Shown: positions 36,719 through 46,500 of the stretch, piece by piece
How the letters are laid out: every line of letters starts with the position of its first letter
How positions within the stretch are numbered: position 1 is the stretch's first letter
DNA from: Sideroxydans sp.
Lineage (GTDB): Bacteria > Pseudomonadota > Gammaproteobacteria > Burkholderiales > Gallionellaceae
Assembly (NCBI GenBank): GCA_028710605.1
Contig: JAQTTU010000005.1
Span: 62,001 to 126,000, forward strand
Reading direction: 5' to 3'
Length of the DNA stretch: 64,000 nt
Made by a program: the position numbers and the translations under genes
Notes under the pieces: generated by a model
What the model was told of the DNA's origin: nothing
The model's input: the letters and a program-made list of their open reading frames with translations, nothing else
Database searches by the model: none

Positions 36719-38883
36719 GGCGACATCGCCCCGCGTACCTCAAACCTCACCGTATCCAGCTCGTTGCCGCCGACATCGGTCAGCACCAATTTGTGCCGCC
36801 CTCCGCTTGGATTCCAGCCGACATCCGCGCCGTTGCCCACCGCTGTACCATCGAGTATCCACGCCACCTCTTCTGATCCTCTGGAGTTGAACTGCACGCG
36901 CTGGTGATTGGGCGGAATGTCGGGATCCATGGCGATCACCGTGCCGTCAGTCGGGTAAAGAATTTTTGCTTGCGCGTGTTCTGCGCCGCTGTTTGTGTTG
37001 GCGAGTTTGATCTCGCCGGTTTCCGTGCCGCCGACAAACCATTCGCTTCGGGCCGATTCGATGGCGGGCGAAAAGCGCACGGCTTGCGCGACGAGTTCGC
37101 GCGGAGGTTTGGGCGGTGCGCTGCCGTTGTTCGCATGCAGATAATCCATCAGGTCGCGCCACACGGGCGCAGCACCGCTCACGCCGGAGACATCGCGCAT
37201 AGGCGCGCCGTCGAAATTGCCCACCCACACGCCCACCGTGTAGCGGCTGGAAAAACCGATGCACCAGTTGTCGCGCATGTCTTTGCTCGTCCCGGTTTTC
37301 GCCGCCGTCCACACTTTGGTGGCGAGCGGATTTTCCAGGCCGAAGGTCATCGCGCGCGCGCCTTTGTCGGCGAGGATGTTGGCGATGATGAATGCGGCCT
37401 GTCTGGAAAGAACACGCTTGCCTGTTTGCGCATGGTCGGCGGTTTGGAATCCAAGCGGATGCCACATCCCCTGATTGGCCAGCGCGCGGTAAGCGTTGCT
37501 CAGTTCAAGCAAACTCACATCAACGCCTCCAAGGGCAAGACTGAAACCATAGTGGTCGCCGTCCTGCGTCACGCTTTGCAAACCGTAAGCGCGCAAGGTG
37601 CGGGCGAAACGATCCACCCCGATCAGCCCCAGCGTGCGCACGGCAGGCACATTCAGTGACGAAGCCAGCGCGGTGCGCACGCTCACCGCACCTTTGAAAT
37701 CGCGGTCGTAGTTTTGCGGAATATACAGACCCATCGCCGTGTTCAATTGCAGCGGCGAATCATCCATCACCGAAGCTGCGGTCAATATCCGATCTTCAAT
37801 TGCCATGCCGTACAAAAACGGTTTCAGCGTCGAACCCGCCTGGCGCAAAGCCACCGCGCCATCGACATTCGCCGCAGCGGAAATGTCGCCGCTGCTGCCG
37901 ATATACGCCAGCACATCGCCCGTCGAATTGTCGATCACCACCACTGCGCCGTCTTTGACGTTCTGCGTATCGAGCGCCAGCAAATGCTGGTGCAAAGATT
38001 GAATGGCGAAGCGTTGCAGATTTGCATCCAGCGTGCTGGTAATGCGCGATCCCGCTTGCCGCAATAACTTCTGCGCGAGGTGCGGCGCGATGCTGTCCTG
38101 CGGAATATGAAAGCCGGGCGAGTTCAGTGCAACGCGCGCCAGATCGCGCAATGCCGCGCAACTCGGGTCGTTCTCCTGCGAAGCTTTGAGCAGGGCGCAG
38201 GCGCGGCTGGCGACTTGCTCCGGCTTGGTCATCGGACCTTTTAACAGCGCCACCAGCAGCAATGATTGCGCGCGGTTCAAAGCCTGCGGATGGCTGCCGA
38301 ACAAAGCGAAGGAAGCCGCATTGATGCCGACGATCTCGCCGCGAAATGCCGCAAGATTGAAATACGCTTCGAGAATTTCCCGCTTGCCCCACGTCTTCTC
38401 GATCTCGCGCGCGGCGATGATCTGCCGCCATTTTTGCGCCAGCGTGCGTTTCGATTTTGCCGGAGCCAACGCGGGATCGAGAAATCCAGCCAGTTGCATG
38501 GTCAGCGTCGATGCGCCGCGCGGACGCTTGCCATCGAACAGATGCAACACGCCGGAACTGGCGGAAGCGAGCAACGCCAGCCAATCCACACCGCCGTGAC
38601 TATAGAAACGTTTGTCCTCCGAAACCAGCAACAACTCCTGCGCGGCGGGCGAAATTTCTTGCAGGCTAACCCACGGCAAACGGCGCACCGTATTGTCGAT
38701 GCGCTTGACCGCGATCACCTCGCCGTTGCGGTCGAGCAGCCAAGCCTCGGAAGGGCGGTAAGCGAATTTTGTTGCAGCGAAGGAGGGGATGGATGGCGCG
38801 CTCGAAAAAAATGCGCTGATGCCTAACCACGCGCTGGTTATCGCGGCGAGCAACAGGAACAGGCGGATTCTCTTTGGGAGCAT
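36715..38883 (-). CDS. pbpC: Penicillin-binding protein 1C
   Basis: 722 residues: one N-terminal membrane helix, a transglycosylase domain (about 60-230; VSEDKRFYSHGGVDWLAL, GASTLTMQLAGFL), a transpeptidase domain (SxxK box in GSTLKPFLYG, KTGTS) and a C-terminal PbpC-specific domain. In several genera pbpC lies beside alpha-2-macroglobulin, thought to protect the envelope and repair the wall. Here the macroglobulin gene is upstream but separated by brnTA. ATG 38883 is used; upstream in-frame codons translate a repeat element. Confidence 0.95.
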   Translation of the reverse strand: MLPKRIRLFLLLAAITSAWLGISAFFSSAPSIPSFAATKFAYRPSEAWLLDRNGEVIAVKRIDNTVRRLPWVSLQEISPAAQELLLVSEDKRFYSHGGVDWLALLASASSGVLHLFDGKRPRGASTLTMQLAGFLDPALAPAKSKRTLAQKWRQIIAAREIEKTWGKREILEAYFNLAAFRGEIVGINAASFALFGSHPQALNRAQSLLLVALLKGPMTKPEQVASRACALLKASQENDPSCAALRDLARVALNSPGFHIPQDSIAPHLAQKLLRQAGSRITSTLDANLQRFAIQSLHQHLLALDTQNVKDGAVVVIDNSTGDVLAYIGSSGDISAAANVDGAVALRQAGSTLKPFLYGMAIEDRILTAASVMDDSPLQLNTAMGLYIPQNYDRDFKGAVSVRTALASSLNVPAVRTLGLIGVDRFARTLRAYGLQSVTQDGDHYGFSLALGGVDVSLLELSNAYRALANQGMWHPLGFQTADHAQTGKRVLSRQAAFIIANILADKGARAMTFGLENPLATKVWTAAKTGTSKDMRDNWCIGFSSRYTVGVWVGNFDGAPMRDVSGVSGAAPVWRDLMDYLHANNGSAPPKPPRELVAQAVRFSPAIESARSEWFVGGTETGEIKLANTNSGAEHAQAKILYPTDGTVIAMDPDIPPNHQRVQFNSRGSEEVAWILDGTAVGNGADVGWNPSGGRHKLVLTDVGGNELDTVRFEVRGAMSP

Positions 38884-38933
38884 GTGAAAAATCTCAATTA
38901 TGGTGCTGTAGCCTTGCCTGCAAGCCCCTATCC

Positions 38934-38982
38934 ACGGCCATCTCCATGATGTGCATAACGCAGATCGCCTATTGACGGGCAT
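38934..38982 (-). repeat. Dispersed repeat family R1, copy E
   Basis: ACGGCCATCTCCATGATGTG through GATCGCCTATTGACGGGCAT, the reverse complement of the unit. It lies upstream of pbpC and creates a spurious N-terminal extension of that ORF (MPVNRRSA...). Confidence 0.8.
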
Positions 38983-39094
38983 TCCCGTGAAGTTGGGGTT
39001 TTAAAAAACAAAACTGGCAGATGCTGGGTGCGGGTTGTCGGGTGGAAATTATTTGCTGCGTTGCCCGCAGTCCCTCACCCCAACCCTCTCCCGC

Positions 39095-39145
39095 TTACGG
39101 CATCACCACCACGTTGTCATTCGGCAACTCGCCGAACATCTGCGG
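39095..39145 (-). pseudogene. Remnant 3' end of a second alpha-2-macroglobulin gene
   Basis: On the minus strand this stretch encodes PQMFGELPNDNVVVMP followed by a stop. The intact macroglobulin gene 0.8 kb away ends PEMFGELPNDGVVVMP with a stop. Only about 17 codons are left; nothing upstream of them aligns by eye. The brnTA module lies exactly between the remnant and the intact gene, which suggests a partial duplication or the scar of an insertion next to the 3' end. Confidence 0.8.
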
Positions 39146-39198
39146 AATTAACTCTGCCTCTGAGCAGATACTGTTGACCCTTGGGTTCGGATTTAAGC

Positions 39199-39498
39199 TC
39201 ACACTCTGGATGAATGGCGCGCGACATACTTGCGTAGCACTTCGTCCATGCGCGACTGCCAGCCTTCTCCGGTCGATTTGAAATACGCCAAGACTTCCTG
39301 GCTGTAGCGCACTGATACGAGTTGTTTCGCGTTTTCGGATTTTGGGCGTCCGCGCAGTGCCCGCATGGGAACCATTGATTTCAACTGCTTTGGTGTGAGC
39401 GGTTGCGCGTCGGGATCAGCCTTGGCTGCGGCGGTGATCGCTTTGTCTTCTTGCAAAGTAGGCATCATGATGGCTGGGCGTTTAGATATTTTTGACAT
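39199..39498 (-). CDS. brnA: BrnA-like antitoxin
   Basis: 99 residues. The C-terminal half VSVRYSQEVLAYFKSTGEGWQ with MDEVLRKYV is the BrnA (DUF4415) ribbon-helix-helix-type antitoxin signature; the N-terminal half is basic and disordered. It would bind BrnT and repress the operon. Its start overlaps the brnT stop region by 17 bases, so toxin is translated first, the usual brnTA order. Confidence 0.88.
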   Translation of the reverse strand: MSKISKRPAIMMPTLQEDKAITAAAKADPDAQPLTPKQLKSMVPMRALRGRPKSENAKQLVSVRYSQEVLAYFKSTGEGWQSRMDEVLRKYVARHSSRV

Positions 39499-39751
39499 AG
39501 TGTGTCACCTCACGACGAGTGGCTGGACGCAGGCTGATAATTCTTTGCATCTCGCCACGTTCAACAAATGCCACGTAATAGAGGATGCCGGTCTTCGGTG
39601 CGAGTGCAATCATGCGCAACTCGCCATATTCGAAGCGGTCATCGACCCAAACCAGCGCGGCATCCCAATCGAGATCGGCAGCCAATGCAAGAGAGACACC
39701 ATGCTTTGTCCGGTTGGTTGCGTCCTTGGCCGGATCGAACTCGATTGTCAT
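39482..39751 (-). CDS. brnT: BrnT-like ribonuclease toxin
   Basis: 89 residues with FDPAKDATNRTKHGVSLALA at the start and ERGEMQRIISLRPATRREV at the end, the BrnT family pattern of a RelE-like mRNase. It likely inhibits translation under stress and is neutralised by BrnA. The module lies between the two 3' ends of macroglobulin sequence, evidence of insertion into this locus. Confidence 0.88.
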   Translation of the reverse strand: MTIEFDPAKDATNRTKHGVSLALAADLDWDAALVWVDDRFEYGELRMIALAPKTGILYYVAFVERGEMQRIISLRPATRREVTHYVKNI

Positions 39752-39813
39752 GTTTTAATGTAGCTACAGTAAATGCGTTTGTCAATCATGATGCGTTCAT
39801 CAGCCGTATTTCA

Positions 39814-39869
39814 CTGTAGGAGCGAGCTTGCTCGCGAAAGCGCTTTCGCGAGCAAGCTCGCTCCTACAG
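39814..39869. repeat. Perfect 56-bp palindrome
   Basis: CTGTAGGAGCGAGCTTGCTC and on to AAAGC (39814-39841) is the exact reverse complement of 39842-39869, with no loop. It lies between brnT and the 3' end of the macroglobulin gene. It could form a cruciform or act as a bidirectional hairpin. Confidence 0.85.
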
Positions 39870-39925
39870 GAGCTCTCGGCCTAATGAACTATCTGTGTTT
39901 AACGTGCAGTCCAAAGTGGTCAGCC

Positions 39926-42900
39926 TCACGGCATCACCACCACCCCATCATTCGGCAATTCGCCGAACATCTCCGGCGCGTACATCGCTTCGACGCGTGT
40001 GGTGGGCAGGTTGAACGAGCCGTCGTTGTTCAGGCGCACACTGTATTCCACCGTGAATTTGCCCTTGGGCACGAAGCGGTAGTAGGCGTGGAAGCTGTCG
40101 AACGTTCTTTCTTCAAACGCGGGCCACACCCAGCCTTGTTTCTTTTCGCCCTGCGTGAGCAGTTTGGAATCGCCTCCCAACCCGGTGCCTAGTATCGATG
40201 CGCCGGACGGGATGGGATCGTTGACCACCACCCAGATCATGTCGGATTGCGCTTCGACATCCAAATGCACGCGCGCCACGTCGCCTTTGTGCCATTCGCC
40301 TTTTACCTTCTGGCTGACCGGCGTGACTTGGCGCGTGACGCGATAGCCGGTGGACAGCGCTTCTTTCAGCGGCAACGCGGCGAGGCTTTGCACGATGCTC
40401 CACGGTTTACCGTTGCCGTTGTGCGCGAGGTCAAGCGGCGCAGTGCCGACAGGCCAGTTCAACAGTTGTTGCGCGCTCTTATTTTCGCCAGACCATTCGG
40501 CGACGAAACGCTCTTTGCCCAACACGGCAGTCGTTGTTCCTGTCACCGGTGTCGCCTCGAACTTGGCCGAGAATTTCTTCATCGCCAGCACGCCCCACGC
40601 ATTCGACACCGTGGTACTCCAGTGTCCGCGCAGTTGGCGGCCCAATGCACCGCGCACCAGACGCGGCACGTCGGGTTGCCATTGCGGCTCGTCCAACAGT
40701 TCCACCAGTGCGCGGTTGGCATTCACATCGCCGTCTATCATCAGCCACCACAGCGTGTCGTCGCGCTCGGTGGAGAAGCCCATGGTCGTGCCCTGGAAGT
40801 TGAGGCGGCTGCGGATGATCTGCTGCGCTTGTTCGATTTGTTGCGCGGACTGCGTGGAAATTTCCGGCTTGTATTGCAGAATGGTCAGCCAGTCCAGCAC
40901 CGCCGAAGTCGGCCACAGATTGGGCTCGATGGTGATGCTGTCCAGCCATTTGCTTTGCACTTCGCCGCTGTGCGCCAGCGCCGCGATGGCCGCCAGTTTG
41001 CGGATGTTCAAATCGCTGGTGGGCAAGGCGGAATAGCGCACGACGCGGCCTTCGACAAAGCCGGTCAGGCCGTTGCGCATTCTGTTCAGCAGATGATCCG
41101 GTATGTCGTATCCGGCTTCGTCGGCAACGGCGACCAGATACGAAGTCAGCGTGTCGTCGCCGTACAGCATGCCCGGCCAATATTTGACCAGCCCGTCGTG
41201 ATCCAGATAGGTCGGCAATTTTTTCATCAGGCTGTCCCAGCGCGCCTTGTCCTGAAGAGCTATGGCTTGCGAGGCTTGCTGTTCAAGGCAGGTGTAGGGG
41301 TAGCGCGACATGAATTCCTGCACGCCGCCCATGCCGTCGCCCAGTTGTTTGCGCAAGGTGACCTTGATGCCGCCGCGTCCGGGAATCGCGCCGTCCGGCA
41401 GTTTCACGGCAATGGATTGCGGCGCATCGAGTTGCATGATGGTGGCTTGCAAGGTGCGCACGGGAACGGCGGCGATGATTTTCTGCGTGACCTTGAGATG
41501 GTCGCCGCCTTCGCTGGCATCTTTGGCGCGCAGGTTCACCTCCCATTTCATCTGCTCGCTGTCGATCGGCACGCTCACATCCCAGCCGATGCTGCGCGAT
41601 TCTCCGGCGGGCAGATTGACGCTGACGGGCGCGAGCTCGTTGCCGTTTTGCTTCGCGCTCAACACCGCGTCGATGGCGTGATCGCTGGCGTTGCGCACGG
41701 TGAACGTCGCATGGAATTTATCCTGCTCGCGCACTACCGGTGGCAAGCCGGAGAACAGCATCAGGTCTTGCGAAGACTGGATGGAAGCCGAGCCGGTGCC
41801 GAACAGATCCATATCGCCGTCGGCCACCGCCACGATGCGGAACGAGGTGAGCGAATCGTTCAGCGGAATGTCCGCTTCGGCGTGGCCGTGTTCATCCAGC
41901 TTGACGCGCGCTTGCCAGAACAGCAGCGTGTCGAACAGCTCGCGCGCCGATTTGCCGCCGCCACCATCGCCGCCCGCCGCCAGCGCCTTGCGCCCGAAAT
42001 GGCGTTTTCCGATCACTTGCATCTGCGCGGTGGAAGTCGAGACTTCGATGCCGCGTCGCGTCATCATCGCCTCCAGCAATTTCCACGAATCGTTCGGCTT
42101 GAGTTCCAACAGGCCTTCATCCACGGCCACCAGCGCGACTTCTGTTCCGCGCGGCGGAGACGTGCCGTCCAGCCGCGAGACATCGACAGCCACCCTGGCT
42201 TTTTCGCGCACGCGATACACCGGCCTGTCGGTGGCAACCTTGACCTTGAGTTCATGCGCCGCCCAGCCCACCTTGATTTCGGCCAGTCCCATCTTGAACG
42301 CGGGTTTGCCCAGGTCGATCAGCGCGGTCGGTTGCACCTCGCCGCTACGGCCGCGTATCGCCAGTGCGGACACAAATACGTTGGGCGCGTAGCTGCCTTT
42401 CATTGGCACTTCGATGGTCGGGTTGGCACGCGTTAAATGCGTCACGAAACTGTCGAGAATGCCTTCGCGTTCCACCGTCACCAGCACGTCCGCTTCCTTG
42501 AACGGCATGCGCAGTTGCAGGCGCGCCTTGTCGCCCGGCTCGTAAAGTTTCTTCTCCGGCAGCAAATCGGCGCGGTCGTTGTCTGAGGCATCGAACCACC
42601 AGTCGTCGTTGCCAGCCACCCAGATTTCGCGGTTGGCCACGCTGGAGTTGCCCGACGCATCTACCGTTTCGGCTTGAATGATGAGGTTGCCCTTGGCGGG
42701 CGCTTTTACGTCGCAGATCAGCAAGCCTTTGTTGTCGGTTACACCGTGGCACAGTTCGCCCGCCGCTTTGATCTCGTTGTGATTATCGAACGCATAGAAG
42801 CCACCGAACAGGCGTTTGCGATGCGAGAAATATTCGCGTTGCATAGCTTTGACGGCAATCATTTGCCCCGCTTGCGGCTTGCCGTTGAGATCGAGCACCA

Positions 42901-45673
42901 GCGCCTGAAATTTAAGATGGTCGGCAGTCGCCATCCAGCCATCAGGTTTGATGCCGACGATCAGTTGCGACGGCCACAGCGCGATGTGCGTGGCGGCGGT
43001 CAGTGTTTCGCCGTTCGGATCCTGATATTCCAGTTCTGCCTGAATGTCCTGCGGCACTGCGGCTTTTTTCAATTTGTTGAAGACGGCTTGTCCCGCGCCC
43101 GCCGCATCCAGACGCAATTCCTGTGTGCTCAGTGCGGTGCTGCCGTCGGCGTTAGCGGGGGCGGGCGAGCTGCCTTCCTCGTCCGGGTCGGTCATTTCAT
43201 AGCCGCCGTAAGACCAAGGATTGCGCGAGTCTTTCTGCACGCCCAATTTGACAGCGCCGTTGGCGAATGTGAAATCCTCATAGTCGGCGAAGCTGACGAA
43301 TTTCGGCGCGATCTGTCCGTGCAGTTTTACCGGCAGGAATGATGCGCCGCCGCCTGCCAGATAATTGACCTGAATATTCAGCGCCGCCTGCTCGGCATTT
43401 ACCAAGGCCTTGTTGGCGGATTGCAAAATCGCGCGCATGGTCGGCACGCGGAAACTTTCCACCTGAAAACTGCCCGCCATTTCCGGCAGCATCACCGCAT
43501 AGCTGCCCTGCTTGGCATCCTGCGGCACGGTCCAGTCCAGCGTGGCGATACCTTGATCGTCCCAGCTTACCGGCAACGGGAATTTGTCTTCGCTGCCCTG
43601 ATGCTGGAGGGTGATCGTCGCGGGCAAGCCTTGCGGTTTGTCGAAACCGTTGCCGGTCTTGCGCCGCACGATCAGTTTGATATGCACCGTTTCTCCGGCG
43701 CGCAGCAAAGTGCGATCCATGATGGCGTGGGCGACTTCGTGCCCGCTCCAGCGCGTCTCGAAAGCGTTGAAGCGCCACAGTGCGATGCCTTCATTCCAGT
43801 TACTCAGCACAAAAGAAAAATCATTGCCCAAACGCGCCGTCACAAAATACTCATGGTCATATTCGTTCATGCAGCCGGGCAGGCTGTTGAGTTCGGGCAA
43901 TTCCTGTTTGATCTGCAACAGGCCTTGCGCGTCGGTTTTTCCTTGTGCATAAATCTTGCCCTTGCAATCGCGCACTGCCACATCGGCTTTCACGACCGGT
44001 TTGCCTTGATCGAGGCTGGTGACCCACACCAGCGAAGATTCGCGGCCTTGTTTGAAATGCACGGACAGGTTGGTGACCAGCGCGGCGGCATGCACGTAAT
44101 ACGGTTTCTCGGTTCCGTGCAACGCCGCACCCAGACGCGGGCTGGCCAGTTCCACCACATAAAATCCCGGCGCTGGCAGCGGGATGCCGACCACCTCGAA
44201 CGCCTTGTCGCCCAAGGGTTTAGGGATGGTGAAAGGTTTGAGTTTGTCGTCTTTGTCAAAGATGGAAATCTTTCCCGGACCGTGTTCATCGCCGTAGCCG
44301 GAATCGACGGTTTGCAGCCGCTGCAACCAAGCGATCACACTCAATTCGGAATCGTCGCGCAGGGTCTTGCCGGAGATCGCGGCATGCGCCAGATTGGCCG
44401 CAAGGCCGGGTTCGACATTGCGCAAAGTCACCGGCAGCAGCGGCGGTGTGGCGGGTGCAGCGTTCGATTCCAGAATGCCGAAGCTGGCGGCGAACTTGGC
44501 CAGCGGCGGGTTTTCGTCGGTGCGCACTTCCAGCGGATAGCTGGATGCATTGCTCAACGTTCTGCCCGCGTCGTCGGTAAGCGTTTTCTGCAAAACGATT
44601 TTGAATTTGGCTTTTTCCGGTAATGGTGCGGGGAAGGATAGCGATTCCACAAAGCCCGACTTCTTGTCGTTATCCGAAATGATTGGCGCAATGAATTTGC
44701 CATTCTGGCTGAGCAGAACGATGCGCTGCGCATTCGCCACGGAGACGGGCGCGGAAAAATACAAACTCAGCGGGAAGGCGGGAATGCAATCCGAGGCGGC
44801 ATTGACGCGCTCGCAACTGAATCTGGCCTCGAATACCGGACGGGTATGGAAGGACAGGGTTTGAGCCTGGCTGGTGGGAATGCCCGAAACCGAGGTGATG
44901 CCTTGCCCCCAGACCAGGCTGACTTGCGCATCGTTGGGCAGAGCGCGGCGGCATTGCAGCACGACGATGGGCGAGTTGAGGCTGTCGCGCAGCTTGAGAA
45001 ACTTTTCGCGGTCAGAGCCGCGCTCGTCTATGCCGAAAACAAAACTGCTTCCCTCGTTGTTTCCGCGCTTGAAGGTGAGCAGGTAATAGCTCGTCAGAAA
45101 ATTTTCGCGCTGATCCAGAATGGTTTTGCGCAACTGGCCAGTGATGACCTGCACGGGAATTTGCTCGGCGATTCCTTCTGCCTGGCAATAGGCATTTTTC
45201 TGAATGGTGGCGAGGGTTGCGGGCGCATCCAGACCGAGCACAAATATCTGGTTTTCATCAGTGCCGTAATAGCCTTCACCCGGCTCGCTTTGCAGAATGG
45301 CCGGGCCGCCGGTGTTGAAGGTGTATGCACTGCTGGCGGTGACGGGATTGCCGCCCAGTGTTTTCAGTTTCTTTTTGACGCTGAAGGTGCAGGCAACTCC
45401 GGCGGGCAAGTCGGTATCGAAATCGTAAATCCAGTTGCGCTGATCCGCCCAGCGCCCTTTGCCAGTCGCGGGACAATTGATGTCGAATGGAGCAACCTCG
45501 CGCAGGTCGCCGAACGCCACGATCTGCTCGGAGAAACGCACCGCCACCTGGCGGACTTTCTTCACCTCGCCCGACGGCGAAAAGAAATCGACTTCGGCGG
45601 CATGGGCGAAAGCAGCCAGCGAAGACAGCATGAGAACAACTGCTAACCGGACATGGCGAAAGGCGATGAGCAT
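39926..45673 (-). CDS. Bacterial alpha-2-macroglobulin
   Basis: 1915 residues, signal peptide MLIAFRHVRLAVVLMLSSLA ending near AHA, with no lipobox, so a soluble periplasmic form rather than the lipoprotein form of E. coli YfhM. Repeated MG domains fill the first two thirds. The thioester motif CLEQ (C1462 to Q1465) is intact in YPYTCLEQQASQAI, with a helical thioester domain after it. Such proteins trap proteases by a bait region and covalent thioester and are paired with PbpC. The bait sequence cannot be located with confidence. Confidence 0.94.
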   Translation of the reverse strand: MLIAFRHVRLAVVLMLSSLAAFAHAAEVDFFSPSGEVKKVRQVAVRFSEQIVAFGDLREVAPFDINCPATGKGRWADQRNWIYDFDTDLPAGVACTFSVKKKLKTLGGNPVTASSAYTFNTGGPAILQSEPGEGYYGTDENQIFVLGLDAPATLATIQKNAYCQAEGIAEQIPVQVITGQLRKTILDQRENFLTSYYLLTFKRGNNEGSSFVFGIDERGSDREKFLKLRDSLNSPIVVLQCRRALPNDAQVSLVWGQGITSVSGIPTSQAQTLSFHTRPVFEARFSCERVNAASDCIPAFPLSLYFSAPVSVANAQRIVLLSQNGKFIAPIISDNDKKSGFVESLSFPAPLPEKAKFKIVLQKTLTDDAGRTLSNASSYPLEVRTDENPPLAKFAASFGILESNAAPATPPLLPVTLRNVEPGLAANLAHAAISGKTLRDDSELSVIAWLQRLQTVDSGYGDEHGPGKISIFDKDDKLKPFTIPKPLGDKAFEVVGIPLPAPGFYVVELASPRLGAALHGTEKPYYVHAAALVTNLSVHFKQGRESSLVWVTSLDQGKPVVKADVAVRDCKGKIYAQGKTDAQGLLQIKQELPELNSLPGCMNEYDHEYFVTARLGNDFSFVLSNWNEGIALWRFNAFETRWSGHEVAHAIMDRTLLRAGETVHIKLIVRRKTGNGFDKPQGLPATITLQHQGSEDKFPLPVSWDDQGIATLDWTVPQDAKQGSYAVMLPEMAGSFQVESFRVPTMRAILQSANKALVNAEQAALNIQVNYLAGGGASFLPVKLHGQIAPKFVSFADYEDFTFANGAVKLGVQKDSRNPWSYGGYEMTDPDEEGSSPAPANADGSTALSTQELRLDAAGAGQAVFNKLKKAAVPQDIQAELEYQDPNGETLTAATHIALWPSQLIVGIKPDGWMATADHLKFQALVLDLNGKPQAGQMIAVKAMQREYFSHRKRLFGGFYAFDNHNEIKAAGELCHGVTDNKGLLICDVKAPAKGNLIIQAETVDASGNSSVANREIWVAGNDDWWFDASDNDRADLLPEKKLYEPGDKARLQLRMPFKEADVLVTVEREGILDSFVTHLTRANPTIEVPMKGSYAPNVFVSALAIRGRSGEVQPTALIDLGKPAFKMGLAEIKVGWAAHELKVKVATDRPVYRVREKARVAVDVSRLDGTSPPRGTEVALVAVDEGLLELKPNDSWKLLEAMMTRRGIEVSTSTAQMQVIGKRHFGRKALAAGGDGGGGKSARELFDTLLFWQARVKLDEHGHAEADIPLNDSLTSFRIVAVADGDMDLFGTGSASIQSSQDLMLFSGLPPVVREQDKFHATFTVRNASDHAIDAVLSAKQNGNELAPVSVNLPAGESRSIGWDVSVPIDSEQMKWEVNLRAKDASEGGDHLKVTQKIIAAVPVRTLQATIMQLDAPQSIAVKLPDGAIPGRGGIKVTLRKQLGDGMGGVQEFMSRYPYTCLEQQASQAIALQDKARWDSLMKKLPTYLDHDGLVKYWPGMLYGDDTLTSYLVAVADEAGYDIPDHLLNRMRNGLTGFVEGRVVRYSALPTSDLNIRKLAAIAALAHSGEVQSKWLDSITIEPNLWPTSAVLDWLTILQYKPEISTQSAQQIEQAQQIIRSRLNFQGTTMGFSTERDDTLWWLMIDGDVNANRALVELLDEPQWQPDVPRLVRGALGRQLRGHWSTTVSNAWGVLAMKKFSAKFEATPVTGTTTAVLGKERFVAEWSGENKSAQQLLNWPVGTAPLDLAHNGNGKPWSIVQSLAALPLKEALSTGYRVTRQVTPVSQKVKGEWHKGDVARVHLDVEAQSDMIWVVVNDPIPSGASILGTGLGGDSKLLTQGEKKQGWVWPAFEERTFDSFHAYYRFVPKGKFTVEYSVRLNNDGSFNLPTTRVEAMYAPEMFGELPNDGVVVMP

Positions 45674-45810
45674 GGGATACTCCCTGAGGCAGGTTAAAGT
45701 TAGAAACGTGCTTTACAATTCGGGCGAAATCGGCAGCGTTTGCTGGCCGCTGATTCTACCGTCCGCAAGCCGCCGCTTGGCGGGAATTCATCGTAAAAGG
45801 AATAATTTAA

Positions 45811-46440
45811 ATGATAGTCAGGCTGATGATGTGTGCCGTGTTGCTGACGAGCGGCGCGGCAGTTGCAGGCGAACCGCAATGCACGTATTCCACCTACAAA
45901 TGGAATGTGCGCGACAGGAAGTCGGTGGGGCACATCAAGGTGGTCAAACCGATGAGCGAGCTGACGGCGGCGGAAAAAGACAGCGCGACCGGATGCACGG
46001 TGTGCGAGGAAGATCAGGTCACGTTGACTTTCGACGGTTTGCGCCCGATCAAGGTTTGCAGACAAATTGCACCGCGCGTGAAAAAAATTATCGAGGCGCT
46101 CCAGCGCAAACATGCGCCGCTGCAAGATTTGGTCGCGTACCGCGTTGGCATGACGCGCGGCGATGTGGATCAAGCGGGCAACCGCACCGGCTTCAGCAAC
46201 CACTCGTTCGGCGTGGCGCTGGATGTCAACACCGACCAGAACGGTCTCTACGAAAACTGCGTCACCGTCAATCCGTCCTGCCGCTTAATCAAAGGCGGCA
46301 AATGGGATCCCAAGCAGGAATTCAGCTTGAGCAAAGACTCCGTGATCGTGCTGGAATTCAAGCAAAACGGTTTTCGTTGGGGCGGAGAAATCGCCGGTCA
46401 GCAAAAAGATTTCATGCATTTTTCGCCGACCGGATATTAG
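45811..46440 (+). CDS. Exported M15-like D-Ala-D-Ala carboxypeptidase-type peptidase
   Basis: 209 residues with signal peptide MIVRLMMCAVLLTSGAAVAG. HSFGVALDVN with the earlier GNRTGFSNHSF and the late KDFMHFSP supplies the HxxxxxxD...H zinc ligands of peptidase M15 (VanY-like). Six cysteines (for example TGCTVCEED) suggest disulfides. It is divergent from the macroglobulin gene and probably trims peptidoglycan peptides. GGAATAATTTAA precedes the start. Substrate is inferred from family only. Confidence 0.82.
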   Translation: MIVRLMMCAVLLTSGAAVAGEPQCTYSTYKWNVRDRKSVGHIKVVKPMSELTAAEKDSATGCTVCEEDQVTLTFDGLRPIKVCRQIAPRVKKIIEALQRKHAPLQDLVAYRVGMTRGDVDQAGNRTGFSNHSFGVALDVNTDQNGLYENCVTVNPSCRLIKGGKWDPKQEFSLSKDSVIVLEFKQNGFRWGGEIAGQQKDFMHFSPTGY

Positions 46441-46450
46441 AAGCACCTTG

Positions 46451-46477
46451 CCCGCAAGCCAGTAAATACGGGCATCT
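46451..46477 (-). repeat. Dispersed repeat family R1, half copy H
   Basis: CCCGCAAGCCAGTAAATACG then GGCATCT matches the outer right arm of copy G (59958-60031) in reverse complement with one change, but lacks the rest of the unit. It shows the family includes the CCCGCAAGCC arm. Confidence 0.65.
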
Positions 46478-46500
46478 TCAGGCATTGCCTTGGTGATAAC

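Noticed and set aside
38884-38982. N-terminal extension of pbpC beginning MPVNRRSA
   Set aside because: It is translated repeat R1. The same residues appear at other R1 copies, and ATG 38883 gives the normal PbpC start.
40247-42436. 729-residue plus-strand ORF inside the macroglobulin gene
   Set aside because: Antisense shadow; the minus strand encodes an intact 1915-residue protein with signal peptide and thioester motif.
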